A stretch of 64,000 bases of DNA, from assembly GCF_019431045.1 (NCBI RefSeq), contig NZ_JAHXPT010000003.1, positions 1-64,000 on the forward strand, read 5' to 3'. Positions within the stretch are counted from its first letter, which is position 1. Every line of letters begins with the position of its first letter. This document shows, piece by piece, positions 26,008 through 34,760 of the stretch. The translations under genes were made by a program, and so were the position numbers. Below the pieces are notes generated by a model. That model saw only the letters and a program-made list of their open reading frames with translations. It did not search any database and was not told the DNA's origin. This DNA comes from Clostridium weizhouense. Lineage in GTDB: Bacteria; Bacillota; Clostridia; Clostridiales; Clostridiaceae.

Positions 26008-26637
26008 ATGAATTTTATAATAAATAAGCTCGGTGAAACCTTTAGAGATAAAAAAGTATACTTTTTTATGGTACTTATAATGTTTTGTTTAGGAATATCC
26101 TTTGGTCTTTATGTAGTTAAGTATATGAGTCCATCAAATAGAAATGATCTGGTGAGTTATTTTTCAAGTTTTACATCTTCAATAGGGGATAACCCTGTTA
26201 ATTATGAAAATTTGTTATTTAATGTTATAAAGAAAAATATATTATTAATAGTACCTATATTTATATTAGGTTTAACTTTTTTTGGTATGCCATTCATATT
26301 AATTTTAGATATGTTAAAAGGATTTACACTTGGGTATACATTTTGTTTTATAATGACAACATTTGATGGAAAAGGTATTGGACTAGCACTAGCATCTGTA
26401 ATTCCTCAGAATTTAATATATATTCCTTGCTTTATAGCATTAAGTGTTATAGCATTAGCTATGTCTACTCAAAGATTTAAAGGGAAATTTTTAAAAAGAG
26501 CAAATACCAATGATCCATTCTTAAGTTTTATAGGAAACAAACTAATAATAATATTAGTACTATTTATGATAGGAGTATTGGTAGAAACTTATGTATCACC
26601 TAACTTTGTGAAATTTGTGGTTTCTAAATTTTATTAA
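26008..26637 (+). CDS. spoIIM: Stage II sporulation protein M
   Basis: A 209-residue membrane protein with about five hydrophobic segments and the SpoIIM/DUF95-type core (LLIVPIFILGLTFFG, ILDMLKGFTLGYTF, IPQNLIYIP). SpoIIM works with SpoIID and SpoIIP in peptidoglycan remodelling during engulfment of the forespore. The position ahead of a xerD-like gene is a conserved arrangement in Clostridium and Bacillus relatives. GAGGAGGAATAAGAG precedes the ATG. Spore-stage expression is inferred. Confidence 0.88.
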   Translation: MNFIINKLGETFRDKKVYFFMVLIMFCLGISFGLYVVKYMSPSNRNDLVSYFSSFTSSIGDNPVNYENLLFNVIKKNILLIVPIFILGLTFFGMPFILILDMLKGFTLGYTFCFIMTTFDGKGIGLALASVIPQNLIYIPCFIALSVIALAMSTQRFKGKFLKRANTNDPFLSFIGNKLIIILVLFMIGVLVETYVSPNFVKFVVSKFY

Positions 26638-26787
26638 GAGATAAAGGATAAGATACATGTTTTATTTATTATTTCTTTTATGTGCTTAATGTAAAAAGTT
26701 ATAAACTTAAGATATAAATCATGGTAAAGAGGGAAAAAAGATAATTTTGTCGAATAATAATCATAATCAATGGTATAGGAGAGAGTA

Positions 26788-27666
26788 ATGATAGATATTA
26801 TAAATAATTATAAAGAATATTTATTTAACAGTGGAAAAAGTGAAAATACTATATATGCTTATGTAACGGATGTGACATTGTATCTTAAGTTTTTAAATAA
26901 AAAGGGTATAGATGTATTTAAAAGTGATGATTTAACAGTATTAGCATATATACAACATTTATTAGAATCTGGTAAATCAGAAAGATCTGTAAATAGAATA
27001 GTAATAAGTCTTAGAAGTTTTTACTCATATTTGAAAGGTGAATCTTTAATTAAAGAAGTTCCAAAGATAGAATATAAGAGTTCAAAAAATAATAGGAAGC
27101 TACCACAGATTTTAACTATTGATGAAGTGGACAAGATAATAAGAACAGTAGAAAAAGATTGTCCTAAAGGAATACGTGATAATGCATTACTAGAATTAAT
27201 GTATGCAACAGGTATGAAGGTATCTGAGCTTATCTCTTTAAATGTAGACGATGTAAATCTTGAGTTACATTTTGTAAGATGCACTGATAGTAAAAATTAT
27301 GAGAGATTGATACCAATAGGAAGAAGTGCTTGTAGAGCACTAAATGAGTATTTAAGTATAAGATATAAAATTGCAGAATGTGGAGTACAAAATTTATTTG
27401 TAAACTTAAATGGACATAAACTAACAAGACAAGGAATTTGGAGAATAGTTAAAGAATATTCTAAAAAAGCAGATGTGGATAAGGATGTAAACTTAAACAC
27501 TTTTAGACATTCATTTGCAGTTCACCTTCTTCAAAATGGTGCAAATGTAAGAGCCGTACAAAAATTATTAGGAAATCAGGTATTAACATATATGGATACT
27601 TATTATGAAATCATTAATAATGATAAAATAAACTTTATATATATGAATACTCATCCTAGAGCTTGA
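26788..27666 (+). CDS. Xer-type tyrosine recombinase with substituted catalytic residues
   Basis: A 292-residue protein with XerC/XerD architecture: a SAM-like N-terminal core-binding domain (about 1-90) and a C-terminal catalytic domain. The usual residues are altered. Catalytic Arg I in TG(L/M)RVSEL is Lys (TGMKVSEL). The His of HTLRH is Asn (NTFRHSF, Arg kept). The His of LLGH is Asn (LLGNQ). The nucleophilic Tyr appears kept in MDTYYEI. Three of six catalytic positions are thus changed, so strand exchange may be weak or lost, although the fold and DNA-binding parts look intact. It follows spoIIM, where xerD normally sits. A second Xer may serve chromosome-dimer resolution elsewhere. Confidence 0.82.
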   Translation: MIDIINNYKEYLFNSGKSENTIYAYVTDVTLYLKFLNKKGIDVFKSDDLTVLAYIQHLLESGKSERSVNRIVISLRSFYSYLKGESLIKEVPKIEYKSSKNNRKLPQILTIDEVDKIIRTVEKDCPKGIRDNALLELMYATGMKVSELISLNVDDVNLELHFVRCTDSKNYERLIPIGRSACRALNEYLSIRYKIAECGVQNLFVNLNGHKLTRQGIWRIVKEYSKKADVDKDVNLNTFRHSFAVHLLQNGANVRAVQKLLGNQVLTYMDTYYEIINNDKINFIYMNTHPRA

Positions 27667-27845
27667 TTTCATGTTATTTTTTTAGAAATTTATTAAAAAT
27701 AAAACTTAAATAAATTCAGTAATGGTGGTATATGGATTGATTTCTATGTTCTGCCATTAATTTTTGACTTAAATTACATAAGATAGTAAAATTATTGAGG
27801 AAAAGATGTGAAATGTGTAGTATTTGAGTTAGGAGGCAAAATGTA

Positions 27846-27896
27846 ATGAATGAAAAGTGGTATGAACAAGTTTTTGTAACTGCATTATTTTTATAA
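27846..27896 (+). CDS. Possible 16-residue peptide ORF
   Basis: TTAGGAGGCAAAATGTA places a near-perfect ribosome site 10 bases ahead of an ATG opening MNEKWYEQVFVTALFL and a TAA. The sequence has a charged start and a hydrophobic end. It lies in the 400-bp gap before the ComEC-like gene. It may be a real micropeptide, or the stump of a longer gene. Confidence 0.3.
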   Translation: MNEKWYEQVFVTALFL

Positions 27897-28073
27897 TTAA
27901 AAACGTACTAGATCGTAAAAAATGATAAACATAATTTTTAGAAATAAGATTTATAAAGTAAAAAAGCAATAGATAAAAATTAAATATATTTATCATTTAT
28001 TGAATTATACCAGATTAAATGGTAAAATAATACAAGAAAATATAAAAATTGTACAAATGAGAAGGAGAATAAG

Positions 28074-29168
28074 ATGAAAACTACGAAAAAGTTCTTAAGT
28101 TTATTATTAGTATTACTAATATCGATGTTTTCAGTAGGATGTGGGCAAACAAAAACCAAACAGAATACTAGTCAAAATGATTTAACAAATCTAAAAATAC
28201 ATTATATTGATGTTGGACAAGCTGATTCAGAATTAATTCAAATTGATGGAAAGAATATTTTAATAGATGCAGGATGTAATGATAATAAAGCATTGAATTA
28301 TTTGAAATCTATTGGAGTTAAGAATTTAGATTATGTAATAGCAACTCATCCGCATGAGGATCATATAGGTGGAATGGCTACTATAATAAATAACTTTAAT
28401 ATTGGAGAGTTTTATGCTCCAAAAGTTACTCATACAACTAAGACTTTTGAAAAAATGATAAAAGCTCTTCAAAGTAAAGGGGCAAAGATTACTGCTCCAA
28501 CTGTAGGAGATACATTAAATATAGGAAATTCAACATTGCAATTTTTAGCACCTAATAGTAGTAAATATGAAGATTTAAATAATTATTCTATAGCTACAAG
28601 ATTAAAGTATGGAAATAAATCATTTGTTTTTACTGGAGATGCTGAAGCTTTAAGTGAAAATGAAATATTATCTAAACAATTAGATATAAGTGGAGATGTA
28701 CTTAAATTAGGTCACCATGGAAGTCATTCTTCAACAAGCCAAGCTTTCTTAGATAAAGTTAATCCAAAGTATGCAATAATTTCTTGTGGTAAGGACAATG
28801 ACTATGGACATCCACATAAAGAAACAATGGATAAACTAAATGCTAAAAATATAAATGTATTTAGAACAGATTTAGAAGGAACTATAATAGCAACTTCAAA
28901 TGGGAATGATATTACATTCAATGTAAGTCCACTAAATAATAAATCAAATATATCAGGAAGTAAAGAAAAATCAACTATATCAAAGAATAATAATGATTTA
29001 ACTACAAATGAACCTGTACAAGAAGAAAAAATTGTTTATTGGACAAAAGGAGGAAAATCATATCATTATGATAAAAATTGCAAATCACTTGCTAAAAGTA
29101 AAGAAGTTTTAGAAGGTTTTGCTTCAAGTTGTCCTAAAACAGATCCTTGTAATAATTGTGTTAAATAA
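28074..29168 (+). CDS. ComEC/Rec2-like metallo-beta-lactamase lipoprotein
   Basis: A 364-residue protein with a lipoprotein signal peptide (MKTTKKFLSLLLV, lipobox FSVGC). The MBL domain resembles the C-terminal competence domain of ComEC: HYIDVGQADSELIQ, ATHPHEDHIGG (metal His/Asp), TGDAEALSE, LGHHGSHSSTS and GHPHKETMDKL. A Lys/Ser/Asn linker leads to a C-terminal ~40-residue module with the spaced Cys/His pattern YHYDKNCKSL...CPKTDPCNNC. It is anchored outside the membrane and may be a nuclease or phosphodiesterase. The substrate (extracellular DNA?) is inference. A strong terminator follows. Confidence 0.88.
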   Translation: MKTTKKFLSLLLVLLISMFSVGCGQTKTKQNTSQNDLTNLKIHYIDVGQADSELIQIDGKNILIDAGCNDNKALNYLKSIGVKNLDYVIATHPHEDHIGGMATIINNFNIGEFYAPKVTHTTKTFEKMIKALQSKGAKITAPTVGDTLNIGNSTLQFLAPNSSKYEDLNNYSIATRLKYGNKSFVFTGDAEALSENEILSKQLDISGDVLKLGHHGSHSSTSQAFLDKVNPKYAIISCGKDNDYGHPHKETMDKLNAKNINVFRTDLEGTIIATSNGNDITFNVSPLNNKSNISGSKEKSTISKNNNDLTTNEPVQEEKIVYWTKGGKSYHYDKNCKSLAKSKEVLEGFASSCPKTDPCNNCVK

Positions 29169-29200
29169 ATATATTAAAGCAAGCTCAATAATTATTTTTA

Positions 29201-29241
29201 GAGGTAGATTAGATGTTAAAGTTTAATCTACCTTATTTTTT
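29201..29241 (+). terminator. Terminator of the ComEC-like gene
   Basis: GAGGTAGATTA pairs with TTAATCTACCTT across a ten-base loop, then ATTTTTTT. Confidence 0.85.
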
Positions 29242-29606
29242 TATGAATATAAATACTGTTTTAAGGTTAATATTATTTTTAATTTTATTAAAAAATAGTA
29301 TTTAGTGATAAATATTTTAAACTTAAGTTATTTATTATATAGTATGTTGAAATATGATTTTTAAAATAAAATTTTGAATTTAATCTGGAATTATATTTAA
29401 CAAGCTAATTTAAATAAATGTAAAATTTAAATTTCAATATATATAGTATTAATGCTAACTTTAGTATATAGATTATATATCTATTGTAAACTAAACATTG
29501 AAATTTTTTAAAGAATAAAAAAATTATTAAATCTTTGGTGATTTTAGATTTTATTATCATATTATTTATCCTTTTGGTAACACTAATTCTGAAAGGAGGA
29601 AGAATG

Positions 29607-30797
29607 ATGAAAAATAATATGAAAAGATTTATATCTTTTGCTTTAATTTTAATTTTTACAGTATTATTAGTTCCAATAAGTTCTGCAAAGGCAACTACAT
29701 TAAAAGATGAGGATAAATCTGAGGGTATGAATGTTGAAGCCAAATCAGCTTTATTAATTGAACCCAATACAGGAAAAGTGCTTTATGAGAAAAATCCAGA
29801 TGAAAAATTTGCTCCAGCATCTGTAACTAAAATAATGACAATGTTACTTACTATGGAAGCAATAGATAGTGGAAAAATGCAACTAGATGATAAGGTAACT
29901 TGTAGCGAAAATGCGAAAAAAATGGGTGGAAGCACAATGTTACTTGATACAGGAGAAATAAGAACTGTAGAAGAACTTTTAAAAGGCGTAGCTATAGCTT
30001 CAGGAAATGATGCAGCAGTTGCATTAGCTGAATATATAGCAGGAAATGAAGCCGATTTTGTTGTATTGATGAATAAGAGAGCACAAGAGTTAGGAATGAA
30101 AAATACAACATTTAAAAATTGCAATGGGTTGCCAGCTGAGGGACATTTATCAACAGCTACAGATATAGCAATAATGTCTAGAGAATTGTTAAAGCATCCA
30201 AAAGTATTAAAATATACAGGAACTTATATGGATTCTATTTCAGAGGGAAGAAAATCTCCAATTGAACTAGTAAATCATAATAAATTAGTTAGATTTTTTG
30301 AAGGCTGTGATGGATTAAAGACTGGTTTTACTAGCGAAGCGAAATATTGTATTTCTGCTACTGCAACTAGAAACGGAGTAAGAATGTTAACAGTAATTAT
30401 GGGTGCTCCGACATATAAAATAAGAAATAGAGATGCAGGAATATTATTAAATCATGGTTTTTCAAAATATGAGGGTAAAAAAGTAGTATCAAAAGATGAA
30501 GATGTAGAAAAAGTGCCTATGAATAAACAAGGAGATAAATTCTTTATGGCAAAAGCAAAGGATGACTTAACAGCAGTAATACCTAAAGGTAGTAGTGCTG
30601 AATTAACTAAGAAAATTGTTATTGATGAATTAAAACCAGAATATAAACAAGGCGAAATCGTTGGTAAATGTGAAGTCTACTTAGGAGAAGAAAAAGTAGG
30701 AGAAATAGACATATATTCTGATAGAGATATTAAAAAAGGTAATATATTTGATAACATTAAGTATAATATTAAGAATTTATTTGAAAAAGGCGTATAG
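29607..30797 (+). CDS. D-alanyl-D-alanine carboxypeptidase (DacF/PBP5-type)
   Basis: About 396 residues. An N-terminal signal peptide (MKNNMKRFISFALILIFTV...SSAKA) is followed by an S11-family transpeptidase-like domain. Active-site motifs are SVTK (nucleophile Ser), SGN (in IASGNDAA) and KTG (in GLKTGFT). The C-terminal ~100 residues form the PBP5-type beta domain, and the end (IKYNIKNLFEKG) is probably an amphipathic membrane anchor. It removes the terminal D-Ala from cell-wall or spore-cortex peptides. ATG 29607 is chosen for its spacing to AAAGGAGG. Upstream in-frame codons belong to non-coding leader. DacF-type function in the spore is inferred from family resemblance. Confidence 0.9.
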   Translation: MKNNMKRFISFALILIFTVLLVPISSAKATTLKDEDKSEGMNVEAKSALLIEPNTGKVLYEKNPDEKFAPASVTKIMTMLLTMEAIDSGKMQLDDKVTCSENAKKMGGSTMLLDTGEIRTVEELLKGVAIASGNDAAVALAEYIAGNEADFVVLMNKRAQELGMKNTTFKNCNGLPAEGHLSTATDIAIMSRELLKHPKVLKYTGTYMDSISEGRKSPIELVNHNKLVRFFEGCDGLKTGFTSEAKYCISATATRNGVRMLTVIMGAPTYKIRNRDAGILLNHGFSKYEGKKVVSKDEDVEKVPMNKQGDKFFMAKAKDDLTAVIPKGSSAELTKKIVIDELKPEYKQGEIVGKCEVYLGEEKVGEIDIYSDRDIKKGNIFDNIKYNIKNLFEKGV

Positions 30798-30891
30798 AAT
30801 AGATGTACATAGAACGTGGATAGATTAAATTAAACTGCTTCTGTCAAGTAAACAGAGGAAATAATAAAAGATTATGCTGCTAAGGTATGCT

Positions 30892-30928
30892 TCCTATATT
30901 CAATAGGATACATACCTTTTAATTTTTT
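30892..30928 (+). terminator. Terminator after dacF-type gene
   Basis: AAGGTATG...CATACCTT with an inner CCTATATTCAATAGG hairpin, followed by a T-rich tract. Confidence 0.75.
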
Positions 30929-31064
30929 GTAATCTTTTTGTATTATATTAAGCAATATAGTTGATTTTTAACTAATAATCTTGTTTAAAATCTATATAAT
31001 TGTTATTATGTAAAGAAGAGAATTAAAATAACAGATATCCATGCTGTAAAAGGTGGGTGAATAT

Positions 31065-31817
31065 ATGGATTTTCCTAATATTAGGATTAAAAATTTTGAA
31101 GGACCATTTGATTTATTACTTCATCTAATAAAAAAAAATCAAATGGATATTTATAATGTAGAAATATCAAAAATAACAAATCAATATTTAAAATATCTTG
31201 ATGATATGAAAGTTATGGATTTAGAACTTACTTCTGAATTTATTGTTGTAGCAGCTACATTAATTGAAATAAAATCTAAACATTTATTGCCAAAATCTAA
31301 AAAAGAAGATGAAGAGGAAGAAGATCAAGAAAAAAATCTTCTTGAGAAACTCATAGTATATAGAAAAATAAAGAAAGCGGCAGAATTTTTCAAAGAAAAG
31401 CATATAAGTTCAGGAGAATTGTATACAAAAAAGCCTGAAATAATAGAAGAAATTAAAATCCCTGAAAGTAATGAGGATTTACTTAAAAATTTAACTCTTT
31501 TGGAATTATATAATATGTACAATAATCTTTTAGAAATTTATAATAATAAGCGAAATACAGCGAATGTAATTCAAAAGAAAATATTTGTTGATAAGTATAA
31601 AATCGAAGATAAAATGGATCATATATTACTTTTATTAAAAGAAAATGAAGTAAACAGATTTTCAGAAATAATGGCTAAATGTGAATGTAAGTTAGAATGC
31701 ATTGTAAGTTTTTTAGCATTACTTGAAATGATAAAGTTAAGGAAAATTAAGGTATACCAAAGCAATAATTTCAATAACATAATAATTGAAAGGAGAGACG
31801 AGGTTGAAGAAGAATAG
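31065..31817 (+). CDS. scpA: Segregation and condensation protein A
   Basis: About 250 residues, ScpA family. The N-terminal signature IRIKNFEGPFDLLLHLIKKN and the block AATLIEIKSKHLLPK are diagnostic. It bridges the heads of the SMC dimer and recruits ScpB to organise and segregate the chromosome. I prefer ATG 31065, because AGGTGG lies 9 bases upstream. GTG 31053 falls inside that site. It overlaps scpB by 14 bp, so the two are coupled. Confidence 0.93.
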   Translation: MDFPNIRIKNFEGPFDLLLHLIKKNQMDIYNVEISKITNQYLKYLDDMKVMDLELTSEFIVVAATLIEIKSKHLLPKSKKEDEEEEDQEKNLLEKLIVYRKIKKAAEFFKEKHISSGELYTKKPEIIEEIKIPESNEDLLKNLTLLELYNMYNNLLEIYNNKRNTANVIQKKIFVDKYKIEDKMDHILLLLKENEVNRFSEIMAKCECKLECIVSFLALLEMIKLRKIKVYQSNNFNNIIIERRDEVEEE

Positions 31818-32409
31818 TACATTACAAATTCAATTTATAGAAGAGTTTACGAAAAAATCTTTAAAATCAGCAATAGAAGCATTATTATTTGCTAGTGGAG
31901 AACCATTAAGTTTAAAAGATTTATCAATTTACCTTGAAGAAGAAAAAGAGGCAGTTGAATCAGTTATACATGAAATGATTGAAGAATATGAGAAGCAAGA
32001 AAGAGGTATAAAGCTTATTTTTATAAAGGGATCGTATCAATTAGTTACTAAATCAGAAAATAGTAATTATATCCAAAAACTTTTAAAAAAGAGTAAAAGA
32101 CAATCATTATCACAGGCATCATTAGAAAGTTTAGCTATTATAGCATATCAACAACCTATAACAAGAATTGATATCGATGAAATAAGAGGTGTAAAATCTG
32201 AAAGTGCTATACAAAGATTAATAGAAAGAGAACTTGTTAAAGAAGTAGGAAGATTAGAAGTTCCAGGAAGGCCTATATTATATGGCACAACAGAAGAATT
32301 TTTAAGACAATTTGGAATTCAAGACTTAAAACAACTACCATCATTAGATTTTTTTGCAGAAGAAAATTCTCAATATAATATTATTGATGAAGAGTTTAAT
32401 GAGGACTAG
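31804..32409 (+). CDS. scpB: Segregation and condensation protein B
   Basis: About 202 residues, ScpB family with two winged-helix domains: SAIEALLFASGEPLSLKDL at the start, and the conserved AIIAYQQPITRIDIDEIRGVKSESAIQRLIERELV plus GRPILYGTTEEFLRQFG. It dimerises and regulates SMC-ScpA. The start is a TTG at 31804, with GGAGAG upstream. The longer TTG at 31786 lies inside that ribosome site. A bidirectional terminator at 32497 follows. Confidence 0.93.
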   Translation: MKKNSTLQIQFIEEFTKKSLKSAIEALLFASGEPLSLKDLSIYLEEEKEAVESVIHEMIEEYEKQERGIKLIFIKGSYQLVTKSENSNYIQKLLKKSKRQSLSQASLESLAIIAYQQPITRIDIDEIRGVKSESAIQRLIERELVKEVGRLEVPGRPILYGTTEEFLRQFGIQDLKQLPSLDFFAEENSQYNIIDEEFNED

Positions 32410-32496
32410 CTAAATTTTAGGTATATGAAATAAAATAATAGATCAAATAGACGAGCATATTGATTTATCATTATTTTAAAATATATATTATATATT

Positions 32497-32533
32497 AAAA
32501 TAGGTGTACTGAATTCAATCAGTACACCTATTC
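32497..32533. terminator. Bidirectional terminator between scpB and ytfJ
   Basis: AATAGGTGTACTGA and TCAGTACACCTATT form a 14-bp perfect stem with A and T flanks, between two convergent genes. Confidence 0.85.
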
Positions 32534-32573
32534 CATGTTAATGTGTATGAAATTAAAAAATTAGGAGTTATTT

Positions 32574-33056
32574 TTAATCAGATGTAGTATCATTAGAAGA
32601 AGGGTTAATTTCTTCTGTAATATCTACATCGATATTAGTAGTATTACCAGATTTATTATTTTTATTCTTTTTTCCTACATCTTTTATTAAATCTTTTACA
32701 ATATCTATAACTTGAGGAACGGTATCAACAATTCTATCATAAGTACAATCTTGATCAACTGGTAGCATTCTTACCCCATCATCTTTAACAACTAAGAATG
32801 CAACTGGTTTAACAGAAACTCCAGCACCAGAACCACCACCAAATGGAAATTTTGATTCTTTATTAGCATTTTGTTGTAGTGTAGAGTATTCTGCACCCCC
32901 TGATGCAAAACCAAAACTTAATTTAGAAATAGGTATTATATAAGTACCATCTTTTGTTTCAACAGCATCACCTATTACTGTATTTACATCAATCATATCT
33001 CTAAGATTTTCCATTGTACTTCTCATTAAGTTCTCAACAGGTTGTTCATTTGTCAT
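32574..33056 (-). CDS. ytfJ: YtfJ/GerW-family sporulation protein
   Basis: A 160-residue protein with the YtfJ core: VENLMRSTMENLRDMIDVNTVIGDAVETKDG, then IPISKLSFGFASGGAEY and FPFGGGSGAGVSVKPVAFLVV. The C-terminus is a Ser/Asn/Thr/Asp-rich tail. YtfJ proteins are made in the forespore and are needed for lysozyme resistance or germination in Bacilli. The DUF2953 gene lies just upstream with 12 bp between, and the two form a conserved spore gene pair. Confidence 0.9.
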   Translation of the reverse strand: MTNEQPVENLMRSTMENLRDMIDVNTVIGDAVETKDGTYIIPISKLSFGFASGGAEYSTLQQNANKESKFPFGGGSGAGVSVKPVAFLVVKDDGVRMLPVDQDCTYDRIVDTVPQVIDIVKDLIKDVGKKNKNNKSGNTTNIDVDITEEINPSSNDTTSD

Positions 33057-33068
33057 AATATTACCCTA

Positions 33069-33632
33069 TTAAGGGTCCACCTCCTTTGAATAAATCATAC
33101 ATTTAAATATAATGATTAATATATTTATAATGTTTGCAATTGAAAAGAATAATATACTTGAAATTTCAAATTTTACTAAAATTTTATCTTTAAATACAGG
33201 ATTTATATTAAATTTAAATTTATTTGTTTTAAATAATATATTAAAAATAAAATATATTATAGGACATGCTTGACATAATATACCATATGAAATTGCGGTA
33301 TTTGCTGCATCGCCAAGTGAATAATATAAATTTCCTGTTAAATTAACAAATGGTTTGAATTTTGAATTATAAAGTTTATTAATTAAAAATCTTTTATTTA
33401 TTTTTTTAAATAATTTAATATGACTTTCTTTTGATGGCTTCTTTTTATCTTTTTTATTAACAGTTTCTTTTTTTTCTAATTTAACATCATGTGTAGTCTT
33501 TTTTTTTGACAAAATAATAATTTTATATAATTTTATATAATAATCTTCATCTGAAAAGTACATACTAATTTTTAAAGGAAAAGGTATTAATATAATTAAT
33601 AAAATTATTAAGCAAATAAAAAATAATTTCAT
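33069..33632 (-). CDS. DUF2953 membrane protein
   Basis: About 187 residues. An N-terminal hydrophobic helix (MKLFFICLIILLIILI) precedes a basic segment (KKDKKKPSKESH) and a further hydrophobic region at the C-terminus. The pattern fits DUF2953, a family of unknown function found next to ytfJ in spore-formers. The start at 33632 has a proper GGAGGT; upstream codons to 33695 lack one. Co-transcribed with ytfJ. Confidence 0.8.
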   Translation of the reverse strand: MKLFFICLIILLIILIPFPLKISMYFSDEDYYIKLYKIIILSKKKTTHDVKLEKKETVNKKDKKKPSKESHIKLFKKINKRFLINKLYNSKFKPFVNLTGNLYYSLGDAANTAISYGILCQACPIIYFIFNILFKTNKFKFNINPVFKDKILVKFEISSILFFSIANIINILIIIFKCMIYSKEVDP

Positions 33633-33772
33633 AAATATACCTCCAACTGTTATACATTTTATAAGTATTGACAGATTATCTAAAAATAAAACCATTTTTT
33701 TTATAAGTATAGGTTTAAAAATTAACTTTAAAGGAAAACTAGGATTAAATAGTAATTAAGAAGGTGAGTATT

Positions 33773-34645
33773 ATGAGAAAAATTATCAAAAATAATATAA
33801 TAGTGTTATTAATTAATATTATTATTATTCAAATTTTCTCAACGACTGTTCAAGCAGATAATAAAATAAAAAATAATTTTAGAGTTAATGCAAGATGTGC
33901 AATTGCTTTAGATAGGGATTCAGGTCAAGTCCTTTTTGAACAAAATGGATATGAAATAGTACCTATGGCGAGTACCACTAAAATACTTACAGCAATTATT
34001 GCTATTGAACAAGGTAAGTTAGATGACAAAGTAACTATAAGCAAAAAAGCTGCAAGTATTAGAGGATCTAAGGTGGGGTATAAAGCAGGAGAAGAAATTG
34101 CATTAAAAGAGTTAGTATTTGGTCTTATGTTTAAATCAGGAAATGATGCAGCAATAGCTATTGCAGAATCTTTAGGAGGTTCAATAGAAGGATTTGCTGA
34201 AATAATGAATCATTATGCAAAAGGAATAGGAGTATTAGATTCACATTTTGAATCACCACATGGATTAGATAGTAATTCACATTATTCATCAGCATATGAT
34301 TTAGCCATATTAACATCTAAAGGAATGCAATATGATTTATTTAGAGAAATTGTTGGAAGTAAACAAATTTCAAAAAATAAATATAATTTTACAAGAGATT
34401 ATAATAATATAAATAAAATACTTTGGCTTATACCAGGAGCAAATGGGGTAAAAACAGGATATACAGGTGGAGCAGGTAAATGTTTAGTTTCATCTATTAA
34501 TCATAATGGTAAAGATATAATAATAGTTGTTTTAAATTGTACAGATAGATGGAATCAAACACAAAAAATATATAATCATGTTTTAGAAACAGTTGCGTTT
34601 GAAAATCATAATGTTAAAGAACTTGTTTATGGAAATTTTAAATAA
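33773..34645 (+). CDS. D-alanyl-D-alanine carboxypeptidase, short form
   Basis: About 290 residues. A signal peptide (IIVLLINIIIIQIFSTTVQA) leads to an S11 peptidase domain with STTK (nucleophile), SGN in MFKSGNDAA and KTG in GVKTGYTGG. The PBP5-type C-terminal domain is absent, as in DacB-like spore enzymes. It would trim D-Ala from peptidoglycan peptides. ATG 33773 follows GAAGGTGAG. The GTG at 33764 is part of that site. It is divergent from DUF2953/ytfJ, and this gene set recurs in Clostridium. Confidence 0.88.
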   Translation: MRKIIKNNIIVLLINIIIIQIFSTTVQADNKIKNNFRVNARCAIALDRDSGQVLFEQNGYEIVPMASTTKILTAIIAIEQGKLDDKVTISKKAASIRGSKVGYKAGEEIALKELVFGLMFKSGNDAAIAIAESLGGSIEGFAEIMNHYAKGIGVLDSHFESPHGLDSNSHYSSAYDLAILTSKGMQYDLFREIVGSKQISKNKYNFTRDYNNINKILWLIPGANGVKTGYTGGAGKCLVSSINHNGKDIIIVVLNCTDRWNQTQKIYNHVLETVAFENHNVKELVYGNFK

Positions 34646-34704
34646 CATATAAGATAAGATGTAATGCTATTGAGTTTTAATATTATTATATTTTAAATAA
34701 GATA

Positions 34705-34740
34705 AAAAATCAGGAAGCTTTTTTGCTTCCTGATTTTTTT
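34705..34740. terminator. Terminator between dac and yaaA
   Basis: AAAAATCAGGAAGC and GCTTCCTGATTTTT form a strong stem with A and T flanks, suitable for both convergent genes. Confidence 0.9.
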
Positions 34741-34760
34741 AGTTATATTTTAGAATTTAA

